Under the pieces are notes generated by a model. The model made no database searches. It had not been told where the DNA came from and saw nothing but the letters and a program-made list of their open reading frames with translations. A stretch of 23,831 nt of DNA from UBA4466 sp963925035. GTDB lineage: Bacteria; Bacteroidota; Bacteroidia; Flavobacteriales_D; Crocinitomicaceae. The DNA lies in assembly GCA_963925035.1 (NCBI GenBank), contig CAWUSK010000051.1, positions 1 through 23,831 on the forward strand, written 5' to 3'. The position numbers were made by a program, and so were the translations under genes. Of the stretch, positions 6,558 to 15,399 are shown one piece after another. Within the stretch, counting starts at the first letter, position 1, and every line of letters begins with the position of its first letter.

Positions 6558-6587
6558 AAAGGATTATCACAACTGACAATCCCTTTA
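6558..6587 (-). terminator. Probable terminator of the small secreted-protein gene
   Basis: AAAGGATT (6558-6565) pairs with AATCCCTTT (6579-6587) with one bulge, and TCA/TGA extends the stem inward. On the minus strand the hairpin is followed by a T-run (AAAAAAA at 6554-6560 on the plus strand), placing it about 20 nt past the stop of the minus-strand gene at 6609. Confidence 0.65.
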
Positions 6588-6608
6588 AATATTTTAAATG
6601 AGTGGATA

Positions 6609-6983
6609 TTATTTCAAGTAAGACTGGATGAAATCAGAGATACTTACATTTGTTCCATCAATTTCAACATATCGAACTTGATTTGAAGATAAAAAACGTG
6701 CAAGTACCGTTCTAGAAGTAACAGTGTTTTCAATCATAGTAACTACTGCCTTGTTTGTAGAAGCATCAAAATCAACAGTGAAATTTTTTACATAATAGCT
6801 TGCCGCTTTCTCAACTGATTCATCCGTTCTTTCCGTAGCAAATGTAAAATCATATTCACCAGAAATTTTGCTGGAAATAAGTGCTGCTTTCCCCTTTGAG
6901 TTTACAATGTTTTCAGCTTCCTGAGCGTAACCCAGCGAAGACATAGTTAACAATAATGCGAGGCTATAAATTAATTTTTTCAT
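6609..6983 (-). CDS. Small secreted protein of unknown function
   Basis: The 124-residue product starts with a clear signal peptide (MKKLIYSLALLLTMSSLGYAQ, cleavage expected after Gln21). The mature part is about 100 residues of mixed alpha/beta character: 'ENIVNSKGKAALISSKISG', then 'VEKAASYYVKNFTVDFDA' and 'NKAVVTMIENTVTSRTVL'. No cysteines or metal motifs are present. The alternation of helices and strands loosely recalls a ferredoxin-like (HMA-type) fold, but the CxxC is missing and this is only an impression. It is transcribed alone, divergently from rnhB, and is followed by the hairpin at 6558-6587. It is probably periplasmic. Confidence 0.75.
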   Translation of the reverse strand: MKKLIYSLALLLTMSSLGYAQEAENIVNSKGKAALISSKISGEYDFTFATERTDESVEKAASYYVKNFTVDFDASTNKAVVTMIENTVTSRTVLARFLSSNQVRYVEIDGTNVSISDFIQSYLK

Positions 6984-7094
6984 ATTTTTTATTTTGTTTC
7001 AACTACTATTTAAGACGAAGAACTTGTTCTAAAAGTTGCTCAACAATCCATATATTCTGTTAAATCTACAATTTTTTCGCCAACTTTGCTTGAA

Positions 7095-7703
7095 ATGAGC
7101 ACTCTACTCCCCTTTTTCGATAAAAAAAGAATTGAAGCTGGCTGCGACGAAGCAGGTCGTGGATGTCTCGCAGGACCAGTTGTTGCTGCCACGGTAATCC
7201 TTCCAAAAAACTTTAAAAATGAATTGCTCAATGATTCAAAAAAACTTTCGGAAGCACAGCGTAATCTTTTGCGTCCAATCATCGAAAAGGAGGCAATTGG
7301 ATTCGCTATTTCGTTTGTGTTTCAGCAAGAAATCGACGAAATAAATATATTGAATGCAAGTTTTACTGCCATGCATCGCGCTGTAGATCAACTCAACACA
7401 ACACCAGAACTCTTGTTAATTGATGGAAATCGATTCAATCCTTATCCAAACATTTCCCACGAATGCATTATAAAAGGAGATGGGAAATATTTATCCATCG
7501 CTGCAGCTTCTATTTTGGCAAAAACATACCGCGATGAGTACATGGAGAAAATTCACAAAGAATTCCCAATGTACGATTGGAACAAGAACAAAGGTTACCC
7601 TACAAAAAAACACCGCCAAGGTATCTTTTACCACGGCGATTGTATTCACCATCGAAAAACTTTCACCTTGCTTCCAGCCAACCAACTTTCGCTCTTTGAC
7701 TGA
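7095..7703 (+). CDS. rnhB: Ribonuclease HII
   Basis: RNase HII cuts the RNA strand of RNA:DNA hybrids and starts removal of single ribonucleotides from genomic DNA. The 202-residue protein from ATG 7095 has the full active site: the DEAGRG motif at residues 18-23 (Asp18, Glu19), Asp110 in LLLIDGN, and Asp147 in AKTYRDEYM, following the conserved GDGKYLSIAAASILAK block. Length is normal. An in-frame TTG at 7086 would add three residues, but the ATG gives the usual family start. An imperfect promoter box (CAACTTTG, 7081-7088) sits so close to the ATG that the leader would be very short. The tail ends 'NQLSLFD', a hydrophobic/acidic end that resembles a sliding-clamp-binding motif. That last point is inference. 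Confidence 0.95.
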   Translation: MSTLLPFFDKKRIEAGCDEAGRGCLAGPVVAATVILPKNFKNELLNDSKKLSEAQRNLLRPIIEKEAIGFAISFVFQQEIDEINILNASFTAMHRAVDQLNTTPELLLIDGNRFNPYPNISHECIIKGDGKYLSIAAASILAKTYRDEYMEKIHKEFPMYDWNKNKGYPTKKHRQGIFYHGDCIHHRKTFTLLPANQLSLFD

Positions 7704-7777
7704 GACTTAATTCAAGAGTACACAAATCGTTGTTGATTTTAAAAACAAAATCGGCAAATATGAATTCACATTCTTTC

Positions 7778-7785
7778 TATTTTTG
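7778..7785 (+). promoter_or_regulatory. Bacteroidota-type -7 promoter box of the OmpA operon
   Basis: TATTTTTG fits TAnnTTTG exactly and lies 16 nt before the ATG at 7802, giving a leader of about 10-12 nt. No good TTTG -33 element was seen. Confidence 0.4.
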
Positions 7786-7801
7786 AATAAAGAATAGTCC
7801 C

Positions 7802-9949
7802 ATGATTAATCGTGTCATTTTAGCACTTATTTTTATTGTCAGTTTAGGTTGGATAGGCTTTGTTGGATTGGATATCCTCAGCAACAAAAATGATTTTTCT
7901 GCTACCGCTTTTTTTGGAGAAAAGGACAGTGAATTACTTATTATCAATCGCCCAAGTGAAATTGCCATAAATCAGTTTGAAGGTTTCAACCTCAATCCAT
8001 TTGCGCCACTTACCGCTCAACTTACAGATAAAGATGTTTCTGCTGTTTACATCAGTAAAAACAACCCTCATGCACTAATTGTTAGGGAAAACAAATGGAC
8101 GAAATCGACGATTAAATCCTTGTTAAACTCTTTCGATGGCACCCTAAACATTACATCTTCTGATTTTACAAAAGGAAACGTCAAAGGAAAATATTCAAAA
8201 AACAACTTGTACATAACTCAAAGTGATTTTTACACTTCAAATTCTATCCATAAATTTAAGTACGACATAAAAGCCAGTGCTTCGATTGTTCATTTCAAGG
8301 CTGATTCCCAAATTGAATCGGTAACAGACATCTACTTTAACGCAGGAGAAAAAACAAATTTCATTACGCATAACGAGTCTGTTGAGCAAGGAAATCAAAT
8401 CAAAGACGAAGTGATTTTTGGACGAATTATTTCAGATAAAATAGACGATTACCATTTCATCGAGCGAGATTATAGCGTAACCATAGACCCAATCATAAAA
8501 GACGGCGCGATTAGTAAATGGATGTTAAACGGCTTTGTTACCCTAACATACAATGGAAAAAAAGCATTGATCTCGGATTACATTTTAGGTCAAGATCCAA
8601 TTCTTATTCTCAATGATATCAACCAAACATTAGATCAAATATCTTTCTCAAACCCATTGACAAGCGATTTTCCGTCAAAAGGAAAAAAATACCACGCAAA
8701 GTATTTGGACGATTTAGTTGTCTTTTCGGAAGACGAGACAACATGCGACCGACTTATTGCTGACTTCAAATTGGGAAGTACTATTGCATTAAATCCAAAT
8801 GTTCAACAAAGTATCTACGGAAACCTTCCGAAATCTGTTTCAGAAAGATCAATTTCTGACAAAATGAGATTCACCAAAGCAATTTATCGCGGCAAGATCC
8901 TTCAAACGCTTGACGGTAAACGTGAAAAAACTTTAGTATCTAAATTGAGCCAGCCACTTTCGGTGAATTGTGGGTTTGACATCAAAGACTTTGTATTATT
9001 AGACGACGGGCATCGAATTATTTCTTTGGGCAAAAAAGGTGAAATAGCATGTTTCAACGACGGAAAATTAGAGTGGAAAAAACAGCTGTCATCTACAGTA
9101 AAAAGTGATTTATCGCTCATTGACTTACATGAAAATGGCGAATCTTACATTCTTCTAAACACGAACTCTCACATTCACCTTTGGGATAAATTAGGGAAAG
9201 AAATTTCTGGTTTCCCTATCGAATTAGAAAATGATGCGACAAATGATGTGCATTTTTACCGTTGGCGAGGGAAAAGTTACTTCCTAATTGGAACAGATAA
9301 CAATCGCGTTATGCATTTTGATGCAAAAGGACGAGAATTAAACAGTATTAAAGTAGAAATGCCAATTACACGAAAAATCGATGTTTGGGCAAGTATTAAA
9401 ACACTTTATGCTGGATTTTCTGATGGGAACTCCTTCTACATGTATGATGTCGACCACAATAAACATTACCGAAATTTCACAACAACTGGAAAAAGTGTCG
9501 CAGTCAAAATCCCAAATGAATTGATTCAATTCTCTATTGAAAACAACTCGTTGATGAAATACGACCAGAAGGGCACAGCAAACAAACTTGGGAGCTATCC
9601 AAACGGTAAACTCCTTGAAAATGAAGGGCTATCGAAAAACCCTTACCTTCTGATTCAATCCAACAATGAAATACATTTTATCAATATTCAAGGTGTTTCG
9701 TTCGGGGTAATTCGCCTTTCGTTCAATGAAATAGAGGACGCATTCATTGAGAGTCTTAATTCGGGAAATAATATAGTTGCGATAATAGATGGTATTGAGA
9801 ATAATGTATATTTGTATAGAATGACTGGCGAAAAGATAAACAATACGACTTTTGAAGGACAAACCAAAGTAACTATATCTTCAAAAAACGATGTGAAAAT
9901 CATTACAACAATTGTTGATCAATTTATCGTTCAATATTTTTTAAACTAG
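7802..9949 (+). CDS. Membrane-anchored protein of unknown function with C-terminal propeller-like repeats, partner of the OmpA/TSP3 gene
   Basis: The 715-residue protein begins with one hydrophobic segment (residues 5-27, 'VILALIFIVSLGWIGFVGLDI') without a clear cleavage site, so it is probably an inner-membrane anchor with a large periplasmic part. Residues from about 30 to 390 are an unrecognised domain built of many short strands. From about 390 the pattern changes to repeats resembling PQQ/WD propeller blades: 'VLLDDGHRIISLGKKGEIACFNDGKLEWKKQL', then 'GESYILLNTNSHIHLWDKLGKEISGFPI' and 'KSYFLIGTDNNRVMHFDAKG'. The stop lies four bases before the OmpA-family gene, so the two are surely co-transcribed. 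I infer a scaffold or assembly role at the envelope. No enzyme motif was found. An alternative is a lipid- or sugar-binding propeller. Confidence 0.75.
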   Translation: MINRVILALIFIVSLGWIGFVGLDILSNKNDFSATAFFGEKDSELLIINRPSEIAINQFEGFNLNPFAPLTAQLTDKDVSAVYISKNNPHALIVRENKWTKSTIKSLLNSFDGTLNITSSDFTKGNVKGKYSKNNLYITQSDFYTSNSIHKFKYDIKASASIVHFKADSQIESVTDIYFNAGEKTNFITHNESVEQGNQIKDEVIFGRIISDKIDDYHFIERDYSVTIDPIIKDGAISKWMLNGFVTLTYNGKKALISDYILGQDPILILNDINQTLDQISFSNPLTSDFPSKGKKYHAKYLDDLVVFSEDETTCDRLIADFKLGSTIALNPNVQQSIYGNLPKSVSERSISDKMRFTKAIYRGKILQTLDGKREKTLVSKLSQPLSVNCGFDIKDFVLLDDGHRIISLGKKGEIACFNDGKLEWKKQLSSTVKSDLSLIDLHENGESYILLNTNSHIHLWDKLGKEISGFPIELENDATNDVHFYRWRGKSYFLIGTDNNRVMHFDAKGRELNSIKVEMPITRKIDVWASIKTLYAGFSDGNSFYMYDVDHNKHYRNFTTTGKSVAVKIPNELIQFSIENNSLMKYDQKGTANKLGSYPNGKLLENEGLSKNPYLLIQSNNEIHFINIQGVSFGVIRLSFNEIEDAFIESLNSGNNIVAIIDGIENNVYLYRMTGEKINNTTFEGQTKVTISSKNDVKIITTIVDQFIVQYFLN

Positions 9950-9953
9950 AACT

Positions 9954-12521
9954 ATGAAAACTATTAAATTTCTCCTTACTGCCGGTGTAGCATTATTTTC
10001 ATTTAATTCAACTGCTCAAAATTATCTCGGTGTGCATGCAAGTAATTATGCAGGTGTAATGGGAACAGAGAACCAACCAGCGAGTTTCGTTGATGGACGA
10101 TTTAAAGTTGATATCAACCTTGGAAGTTTTAATTTTACCGCATTTACAAATGCAGGAACATTTGACACCAAGGATATGCCGAAATGGTGGATTAAATCAC
10201 TAAAAGCAGATACTCCTTACGATTCAGCTACTGGAACTCCCGCTGTTGACAATCCTTATAATGATTGGATGAATCCGGACTCAACTACAGTAGATCGTTA
10301 TTTAAACCGTAATTATAATGAAGATTCGAAAAAAACAGTTGGTATTTATAACAATATCCAAATTGATGTTTTGAACTTCATGTTCCACATAAAACCGACA
10401 ATCGCAGTTGGATTTACGGCTAAATTTAGATCCGTTACAAATATTGACAACATAGATCCTAAGCTTGCTTTACTAGCAGAAAATGATTTGGACTACCCTT
10501 CATTATGGAATCAACCATTTAATGAGGAATTGTTATCGTTGAATCACTTGAGTTGGACAGAATACGGTGTTAATTATGCACAAGTATTAAAACAAGACGG
10601 TGAACATTTCATGAAAATGGGTGGGAAAGTAAAATTACTTTCAGGTTATACAGCGGCGTATATTAATACCGATAATTTCATTTATGAACTGCAAAACTCT
10701 GATACTTCATTGCGTTTATCCGGTGATTTCTCATACGGTCACTCGCGTGTTGATCAGTATAAAAATGCTGAGGGAAAAATAGACCCGTTCCATGCTGGTA
10801 TTCCAAAGGCTTCTTCAAAATTGGGCTTTGGTCTTGACTTAGGTTTCGTTTACGAATGGCGTCCAGATTGGAAAGACTATAAATATGACATGGATGGTAA
10901 AACAAACATCTGGAGAAGAAGTCAAGAAAAATACACTTTAAAAGCCGGTGTTTCAGTTTTGGATATTGGAGGTATGAAATTTGAAAAAGGAGATTTGGGT
11001 AGAAACTTTAATGTTAATTCAGCTAACGCATTTGATTTAAATACATTCGATAGAGCAAACAGTATTGCAAGTTTCGATAGTATTGTTGATTCACTTATCA
11101 TGTATGATCCAGCGTGGACAGCAAACGAGGATGACGGTACATTTTTCATGTACACGCCAACAACCTTAAGTTTACAATTGGATTACCATATTTGGAAATG
11201 GTTCTATGTTAATCTAACTGGAAACATTAGCTTACAAAGTAAAAATAAAGAACACCGAGTTCATACAGCAAATCAAATTACTTTAACACCTAGTTTTGAC
11301 TACGTTTGGTTTGGTCTTCATGTTCCTTTAACCTATAGTTCGTATTCCGGATTTAAAGCCGGGATCGGTGCTCGACTCGGGCCTTTAACCTTAGGTTTTT
11401 CGGATTTCCCATCACTCATTGCGACTGGTAAAGTTAACGGAACGTCGCTATATGCAGGATTACGTTTACCAATTAACTATACAGAACCTGACGATACTGA
11501 TGAAGATTTAGTTTCAGATAAATTGGATGAATGTCCTTCTGTAAAAGGAGTTTGGGACTTTCGAGGATGTCCTGATACTGATGGAGATGGAATTCAAGAC
11601 ACGAAAGATGATTGTCCTTCTGAAGCAGGTTTAGCCGTGTTTAAAGGTTGTCCTGACAAGGATGGTGATAGCATTCCAGACAAAGACGATGCTTGTCCAG
11701 AATTATTCGGAGATATCGCATACCAAGGTTGTCCAGATAGAGATAACGATAGTATTATTGATCCTAAAGATGATTGTCCAGACACACCAGGACTTGCTAA
11801 GTTCAACGGTTGTCCAGATACTGATGGTGATGGAATTAAAGATGAAGACGATGCCTGTCCAGACGTTGCGGGACCAATTGAAAACAATGGTTGTCCTGAT
11901 ACTGATGGTGATGGTTTATTTGACTTCATCGATGATTGTCCTACTGTTGCAGGACCAAAAGAAAACAACGGCTGTCCTTGGCCAGATACCGATGGTGATG
12001 GATTACTTGACAAAGATGATAAATGTCCATATTTGGCCGGTCCAATCAATAATGAAGGTTGCCCTTATCAAGATACAGATAACGATGGTGTATTAGACAA
12101 AGATGATAAATGTCCAAATACTCCAGGTCCAATTTCGAACCAAGGCTGTCCAGAGATTGAAAAAGAAGTTCAAGAAATCTTGAAAACTGCATTTGACAAT
12201 CTAGAATTTGAAACAGGAAAAGATATCATCAAAAAAGAGTCAATTCCATCATTAGGTGAACTTGCAGATGTTTTGGTCACGAAAACAGAATGGAAACTAC
12301 AAATTGCAGGTCACACAGATGATATAGGTAACGACCAATCGAATTTGATTCTTTCGAAAAAACGTGCGGAATCTGTTAAAGCGTTCATGGTTTCGAAAGG
12401 TATTAATGCAGATCGTTTAACTGCTCTTTACTTCGGAGAAACAGAGCCAATTGGTGACAATGGAACTCCAGAAGGACGTCAGAAAAACAGACGTGTTGAA
12501 ATGACAATAGTATTTGAATAA
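9954..12521 (+). CDS. OmpA family outer-membrane protein with DUF5723-like N-terminus and eight thrombospondin type-3 repeats
   Basis: The 855-residue protein has a signal peptide ending 'NSTAQ' (about residue 22). Next comes a long beta-rich N-terminal region (about 23-510) of the DUF5723 type, starting 'YLGVHASNYAGVMGTENQPAS' and probably forming an outer-membrane barrel. Eight calcium-binding thrombospondin type-3 repeats (about 514-732) follow, each near 'DTDGDGIKDEDDACPDVAG...GCP'. The C-terminal OmpA domain (about 735-855) carries 'LQIAGHTDDIGN', 'LSKKRAESVKAFM' and 'EGRQKNRRVEMTI', which bind diaminopimelate in peptidoglycan. The protein should link outer membrane and cell wall through a stiff, calcium-dependent spacer. 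It is second in an operon with the unknown anchored protein and ends at a strong terminator. Confidence 0.93.
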   Translation: MKTIKFLLTAGVALFSFNSTAQNYLGVHASNYAGVMGTENQPASFVDGRFKVDINLGSFNFTAFTNAGTFDTKDMPKWWIKSLKADTPYDSATGTPAVDNPYNDWMNPDSTTVDRYLNRNYNEDSKKTVGIYNNIQIDVLNFMFHIKPTIAVGFTAKFRSVTNIDNIDPKLALLAENDLDYPSLWNQPFNEELLSLNHLSWTEYGVNYAQVLKQDGEHFMKMGGKVKLLSGYTAAYINTDNFIYELQNSDTSLRLSGDFSYGHSRVDQYKNAEGKIDPFHAGIPKASSKLGFGLDLGFVYEWRPDWKDYKYDMDGKTNIWRRSQEKYTLKAGVSVLDIGGMKFEKGDLGRNFNVNSANAFDLNTFDRANSIASFDSIVDSLIMYDPAWTANEDDGTFFMYTPTTLSLQLDYHIWKWFYVNLTGNISLQSKNKEHRVHTANQITLTPSFDYVWFGLHVPLTYSSYSGFKAGIGARLGPLTLGFSDFPSLIATGKVNGTSLYAGLRLPINYTEPDDTDEDLVSDKLDECPSVKGVWDFRGCPDTDGDGIQDTKDDCPSEAGLAVFKGCPDKDGDSIPDKDDACPELFGDIAYQGCPDRDNDSIIDPKDDCPDTPGLAKFNGCPDTDGDGIKDEDDACPDVAGPIENNGCPDTDGDGLFDFIDDCPTVAGPKENNGCPWPDTDGDGLLDKDDKCPYLAGPINNEGCPYQDTDNDGVLDKDDKCPNTPGPISNQGCPEIEKEVQEILKTAFDNLEFETGKDIIKKESIPSLGELADVLVTKTEWKLQIAGHTDDIGNDQSNLILSKKRAESVKAFMVSKGINADRLTALYFGETEPIGDNGTPEGRQKNRRVEMTIVFE
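11493..12152 (+). repeat. Tandem TSP3-coding repeats
   Basis: Eight successive coding units of about 80-87 nt encode aspartate-rich calcium-binding repeats. The core GATACTGATGGTGATGG is nearly identical at about 11575, 11818, 11898 and 11987. The last two units carry two extra residues (after GCPWP and GCPYQ). Such a tract can change length by slippage or unequal recombination. Confidence 0.85.
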
Positions 12522-12529
12522 ATTACCAT

Positions 12530-12563
12530 GGGAAGACAAGAAATCTGTCTTCCCCTTTTTTTT
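12530..12563 (+). terminator. Strong rho-independent terminator after the OmpA/TSP3 gene
   Basis: GGGAAGACA (12530-12538) and TGTCTTCCC (12546-12554) form a perfect 9-bp stem with a 7-nt loop, followed by a C and an eight-T run. It lies nine bases after the stop codon and should end the two-gene operon. Confidence 0.93.
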
Positions 12564-12641
12564 ACCTACCAACCTACCTCACTGACTGCAGACAAAATCT
12601 TTGCATAGTAAAAATTTATTTAGAATTAATAAAGTGATACT

Positions 12642-13187
12642 ATGAAATTTGTAAAGCAATTCTTGATTCTAATCTTTTCGTTAGTCTCTATCGTACCGAT
12701 AGTTGCCCTATTTGTAGAGAAAAAATTTGAAGTCAAAAGGTCCGTAGAAATTGAACGAGAACCTTCAGATGTTTTCGATTATCTTAGGTACTTAGAAAAT
12801 CATTCAAACTTTACCGTTTGGAGCCAAATGGACCCGAACATCAAGCAAACTTATTCTGGACCAGATGGAAACGTTGGTTCTATATGCAAATGGAATAGCA
12901 AGGACGAAAATGTGGGAGTTGGCGAGCAAGAAATTACACAGCTAGTCAATAACGAAAAGGTTGAATGCGAATTACGTTTTATTAAACCGTGGGAATCTTC
13001 AGTAAAAGCAATATTCAGTATAAGCGACAACTCTAAGCAAACTACAATGGTAAATTGGTCCTTCGAAGGAGAAGAGAGCTGGCCATGGAACATCACATTG
13101 CTCTTCATGAACATGGACGAGAAACTTGGCCCAGACCTTGAAAAAGGATTATCCAACCTCAAAAACATCTTGGAAGTGAACAAGTAA
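12642..13187 (+). CDS. SRPBCC family protein (polyketide cyclase / START-like) with N-terminal membrane anchor
   Basis: The 181-residue protein has one hydrophobic N-terminal segment (about residues 5-25, 'KQFLILIFSLVSIVPIVALFV') followed by an SRPBCC/polyketide-cyclase domain. The usual opening strand is present ('FEVKRSVEIEREPSDVFDYL'), then 'NFTVWSQMDPN', the glycine-containing strand 'SGPDGNVGSICKWNS', 'GVGEQEIT', and a long C-terminal helix ('GPDLEKGLSNLKNILE'). The fold is a helix-grip cavity that usually binds a hydrophobic ligand. The ligand here is unknown. It lies 48 nt upstream of lnt on the same strand and is probably the first gene of that transcript. Confidence 0.85.
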   Translation: MKFVKQFLILIFSLVSIVPIVALFVEKKFEVKRSVEIEREPSDVFDYLRYLENHSNFTVWSQMDPNIKQTYSGPDGNVGSICKWNSKDENVGVGEQEITQLVNNEKVECELRFIKPWESSVKAIFSISDNSKQTTMVNWSFEGEESWPWNITLLFMNMDEKLGPDLEKGLSNLKNILEVNK

Positions 13188-13235
13188 TTTCATTTGAATA
13201 CTCAGTAAGAGAATTATTTGGCTATTTTTATTCTA

Positions 13236-14849
13236 ATGATTGAAATCTCTAAAAAATCAAGATTATTACTAAGCCTAATTTCAGGTCTCTTGATGGCAAT
13301 ATCTTTTCCGTTTTCGGGAAGTTTGACACTCGCAGTATTTGTATCGTGGGTTCCTTTATTATTGATCGAAGATTATATTTTCACCAAAAGATATCGTTCG
13401 CGGAAGGTTTTCTACAATGCATACTTAGCCTTTTTTATTTACAACATAACAACCACTTGGTGGGTTTGGAATGCGAGCGGCGGAGGCGCTGCACTGGCAA
13501 TTATCCTCAATAGTCTTTTAATGGCAATTGCTTTTCAGCTCTTTCATTTCACAAAAAAACACATTGGAAAAAAAGAAGGATACATTTCACTCTTCATTTA
13601 TTGGATTGCATTTGAATACTTCCATTACAACTGGGAAATGTCTTGGACATGGCTGAGTCTAGGGAATACTTTTAGCATAACACCTTCATGGGTTCAATGG
13701 TATTCGTACACGGGAGTTTTAGGCGGAACATTTTGGATTTTACTTGTCAATTTGGTGGTGTTTAAAATCTATAAAAACGTTCTATTTAAAAAAGAAACAT
13801 GGCGTATACAAACACCATTAATTTGGTCGGCAGCATTTCTATTTATTCTTCCTCTTTCAATTTCATTAGTCACGTACTTCTCGTACACAGAGAAAATAAA
13901 TCCGATAGAAGTTATTGCCGTGCAACCGAACATTGATCCATACAATGAGAAATTTGTTCTAGGCGGAGAGATAAAACAACTCGAAAAAATCACGCGATTA
14001 GCAAAATCAAAAATCACTAAATCAACGGATTTAATTGTTGCTCCAGAAACGGCGATGAGTTATGGTTTCACCGAAAATAGTGTGCGTAATGAAGCCGGAT
14101 TCAATTTTCTTGTCGACTTTCAACAAAAGACCAATAATATTCCTTGGTGCATCGGTGCATCCACATGGAAAACATTTCAGAAAAAGAATTCCAGAGCTTC
14201 TCGTGAAATAATGAACTCGAATGGCTTTTACGAATCATACAATACGGCGGTTGCAATCAACCAAAGCAATCAACCTGGTTTTATTCATAAGTCGAAATTA
14301 GTCCCTGGAGTTGAAGTGATTCCATTTTCCGATATACTCCCATTTCTTGAAGATTTATCTATTCAAAATGGTGGGACATCAGGGACTTTGGGGATAGAAG
14401 AAGAACCGTTGACCTTCGTTTATGAAGAGTTTCAATTAGCACCTGTGATTTGTTACGAATCTATTTATGGCGAATGGGTTGCTCAACAATGTAGAAAAGG
14501 CGCCAACCTAATTGCCATCATCACCAATGACGGTTGGTGGAAAGATACACCTGGATACAAACAACACGTAAGTTTTGCAAGTTTAAGAGCAATTGAAAAC
14601 AGAAGGTCTATAGTGCGTTCTGCAAATACAGGAACGAGTTGTTTTGTCAATCAGCGAGGAGATATTTTACAAGCTACAAAATGGTGGGAAGAAGATGTAA
14701 TCCGAGGAACATTGAATTTAAATAATGAACAAACATTTTATACATTATATGGCGATGTGATGGGACGTAGCTTTGCCTTCGTTGCGGTTTTGTTAATCAT
14801 TTTTACCTTTGTAAAGCGATTCAAAAAGAAACACGAAGCAACTAAATAA
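13236..14849 (+). CDS. lnt: Apolipoprotein N-acyltransferase
   Basis: Lnt is the integral inner-membrane enzyme that adds the third acyl chain to the N-terminal cysteine of lipoproteins, using a phospholipid donor. From ATG 13236 it has 537 residues. A TTG at 13218 would add six but lacks support. The first 220 or so residues form several membrane helices, including the aromatic-rich 'TTTWWVWNASGGG' and 'WEMSWTWLSLGN' segments. A nitrilase-like periplasmic domain follows, with the catalytic triad Glu271 (VAPETAMS), Lys352 (IHKSKLVPG) and Cys406 (PVICYES). A final helix ('SFAFVAVLLIIFTFV') ends the protein. In Bacteroidota Lnt sequences the LVPGVE in place of LVPFGE appears tolerated. The TTG start of the sigma gene follows one base after its stop, which suggests one operon. 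Confidence 0.95.
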   Translation: MIEISKKSRLLLSLISGLLMAISFPFSGSLTLAVFVSWVPLLLIEDYIFTKRYRSRKVFYNAYLAFFIYNITTTWWVWNASGGGAALAIILNSLLMAIAFQLFHFTKKHIGKKEGYISLFIYWIAFEYFHYNWEMSWTWLSLGNTFSITPSWVQWYSYTGVLGGTFWILLVNLVVFKIYKNVLFKKETWRIQTPLIWSAAFLFILPLSISLVTYFSYTEKINPIEVIAVQPNIDPYNEKFVLGGEIKQLEKITRLAKSKITKSTDLIVAPETAMSYGFTENSVRNEAGFNFLVDFQQKTNNIPWCIGASTWKTFQKKNSRASREIMNSNGFYESYNTAVAINQSNQPGFIHKSKLVPGVEVIPFSDILPFLEDLSIQNGGTSGTLGIEEEPLTFVYEEFQLAPVICYESIYGEWVAQQCRKGANLIAIITNDGWWKDTPGYKQHVSFASLRAIENRRSIVRSANTGTSCFVNQRGDILQATKWWEEDVIRGTLNLNNEQTFYTLYGDVMGRSFAFVAVLLIIFTFVKRFKKKHEATK

Positions 14850-14850
14850 C

Positions 14851-15333
14851 TTGGGAAACAGCATCATCATATCCCCTTCTCAATTGGTCGATGATCATGG
14901 CGATTACCTTCTGTCCTTCGCTATGTCAAAAATCAATGACATAGATTTGGCCAAGGATTTTGTTCAAGACACGTTTATTTCAGCCATCACAAAACTAGAC
15001 ATCTTCGAACAACGAAGTACCATTAGAACGTGGCTAACGAGTATTTTGAATCGAAAAATAATTGATTATTGGAGAAAGGCTGAAACAAAATATACAGATC
15101 CTGTTTCAAGTTTTTTTCAAAGCGATACAAATAAAACACATTGGTTAACTGAAAAACATTTGGGCTCAGAACCAAGCGTTAGTGAAAAAATGGAAAAAGA
15201 GGAAACCCTTACAGAATTATCGGAATGCTTAGAGACATTACCTATTCAATGGAAAGGAATTATGGCCTCTAAATATTTAGACGAAAAAGAAAGTGAACAA
15301 ATTTGTAATGATTTCGCTATCACTCCTTTCTAA
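14851..15333 (+). CDS. ECF-type RNA polymerase sigma factor, frameshifted before the region 4 recognition helix
   Basis: The 160-residue frame is a sigma-70 family ECF factor. Region 2 runs from 'HGDYLLSFAMSKINDIDLAKDFVQDTFISA' to 'RTWLTSILNRKIIDYWRK', and region 4 begins at 'LSECLETLPIQWKGIMASKYLDEKESEQICNDFAITP'. It then stops abruptly at TAA 15331. Removing one T from the TTT at 15327-15329 restores a typical ending, 'TPSNLWVIIHRAKLLMRKCL', running to a stop at 15398-15400. As given, the DNA-binding helix-turn-helix is truncated. The start is TTG 14851, one base after lnt; no ATG lies near. The restored stop overlaps the ATG of the small downstream gene (TAATG). A base-calling error, a real inactivating mutation or, less likely, +1 ribosomal frameshifting could explain this. 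Confidence 0.82.
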   Translation: MGNSIIISPSQLVDDHGDYLLSFAMSKINDIDLAKDFVQDTFISAITKLDIFEQRSTIRTWLTSILNRKIIDYWRKAETKYTDPVSSFFQSDTNKTHWLTEKHLGSEPSVSEKMEKEETLTELSECLETLPIQWKGIMASKYLDEKESEQICNDFAITPF

Positions 15334-15399
15334 TCTATGGGTGATTATTCATAGAGCCAAATTATTAATGCGCAAGTGCCTTCAAACAAAGTGGAAATA

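Noticed and set aside
7040..7282. Minus-strand open frame upstream of the small secreted-protein gene
   Set aside because: It is antisense to rnhB and covers the DEAGRG active-site codons. No family features are present.
7735..7752. GATTTT/AAAATC inverted repeat after rnhB as a terminator
   Set aside because: The stem is only six mostly A-T pairs, with no T-run after it.
11594..12049. 151-codon open frame on the minus strand
   Set aside because: It is the antisense of the TSP3 repeats. Its Ser/Pro/Gly-rich repeated translation simply mirrors the Asp-rich calcium repeats on the plus strand.
11493..12152. Regularly spaced repeats that might suggest a CRISPR-like array
   Set aside because: The repeats are in frame within the OmpA gene and encode thrombospondin type-3 units. 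The intervening sequence is also conserved coding sequence.
13218..13235. TTG start for lnt, six codons upstream
   Set aside because: The ATG at 13236 is a better start and the six extra residues add nothing family-like.
15376..15399. GTG start eight codons upstream of the anti-sigma ATG
   Set aside because: These codons overlap the restored end of the sigma factor. The ATG at 15400 gives the family-like 'MKYC' start and the TAATG junction.
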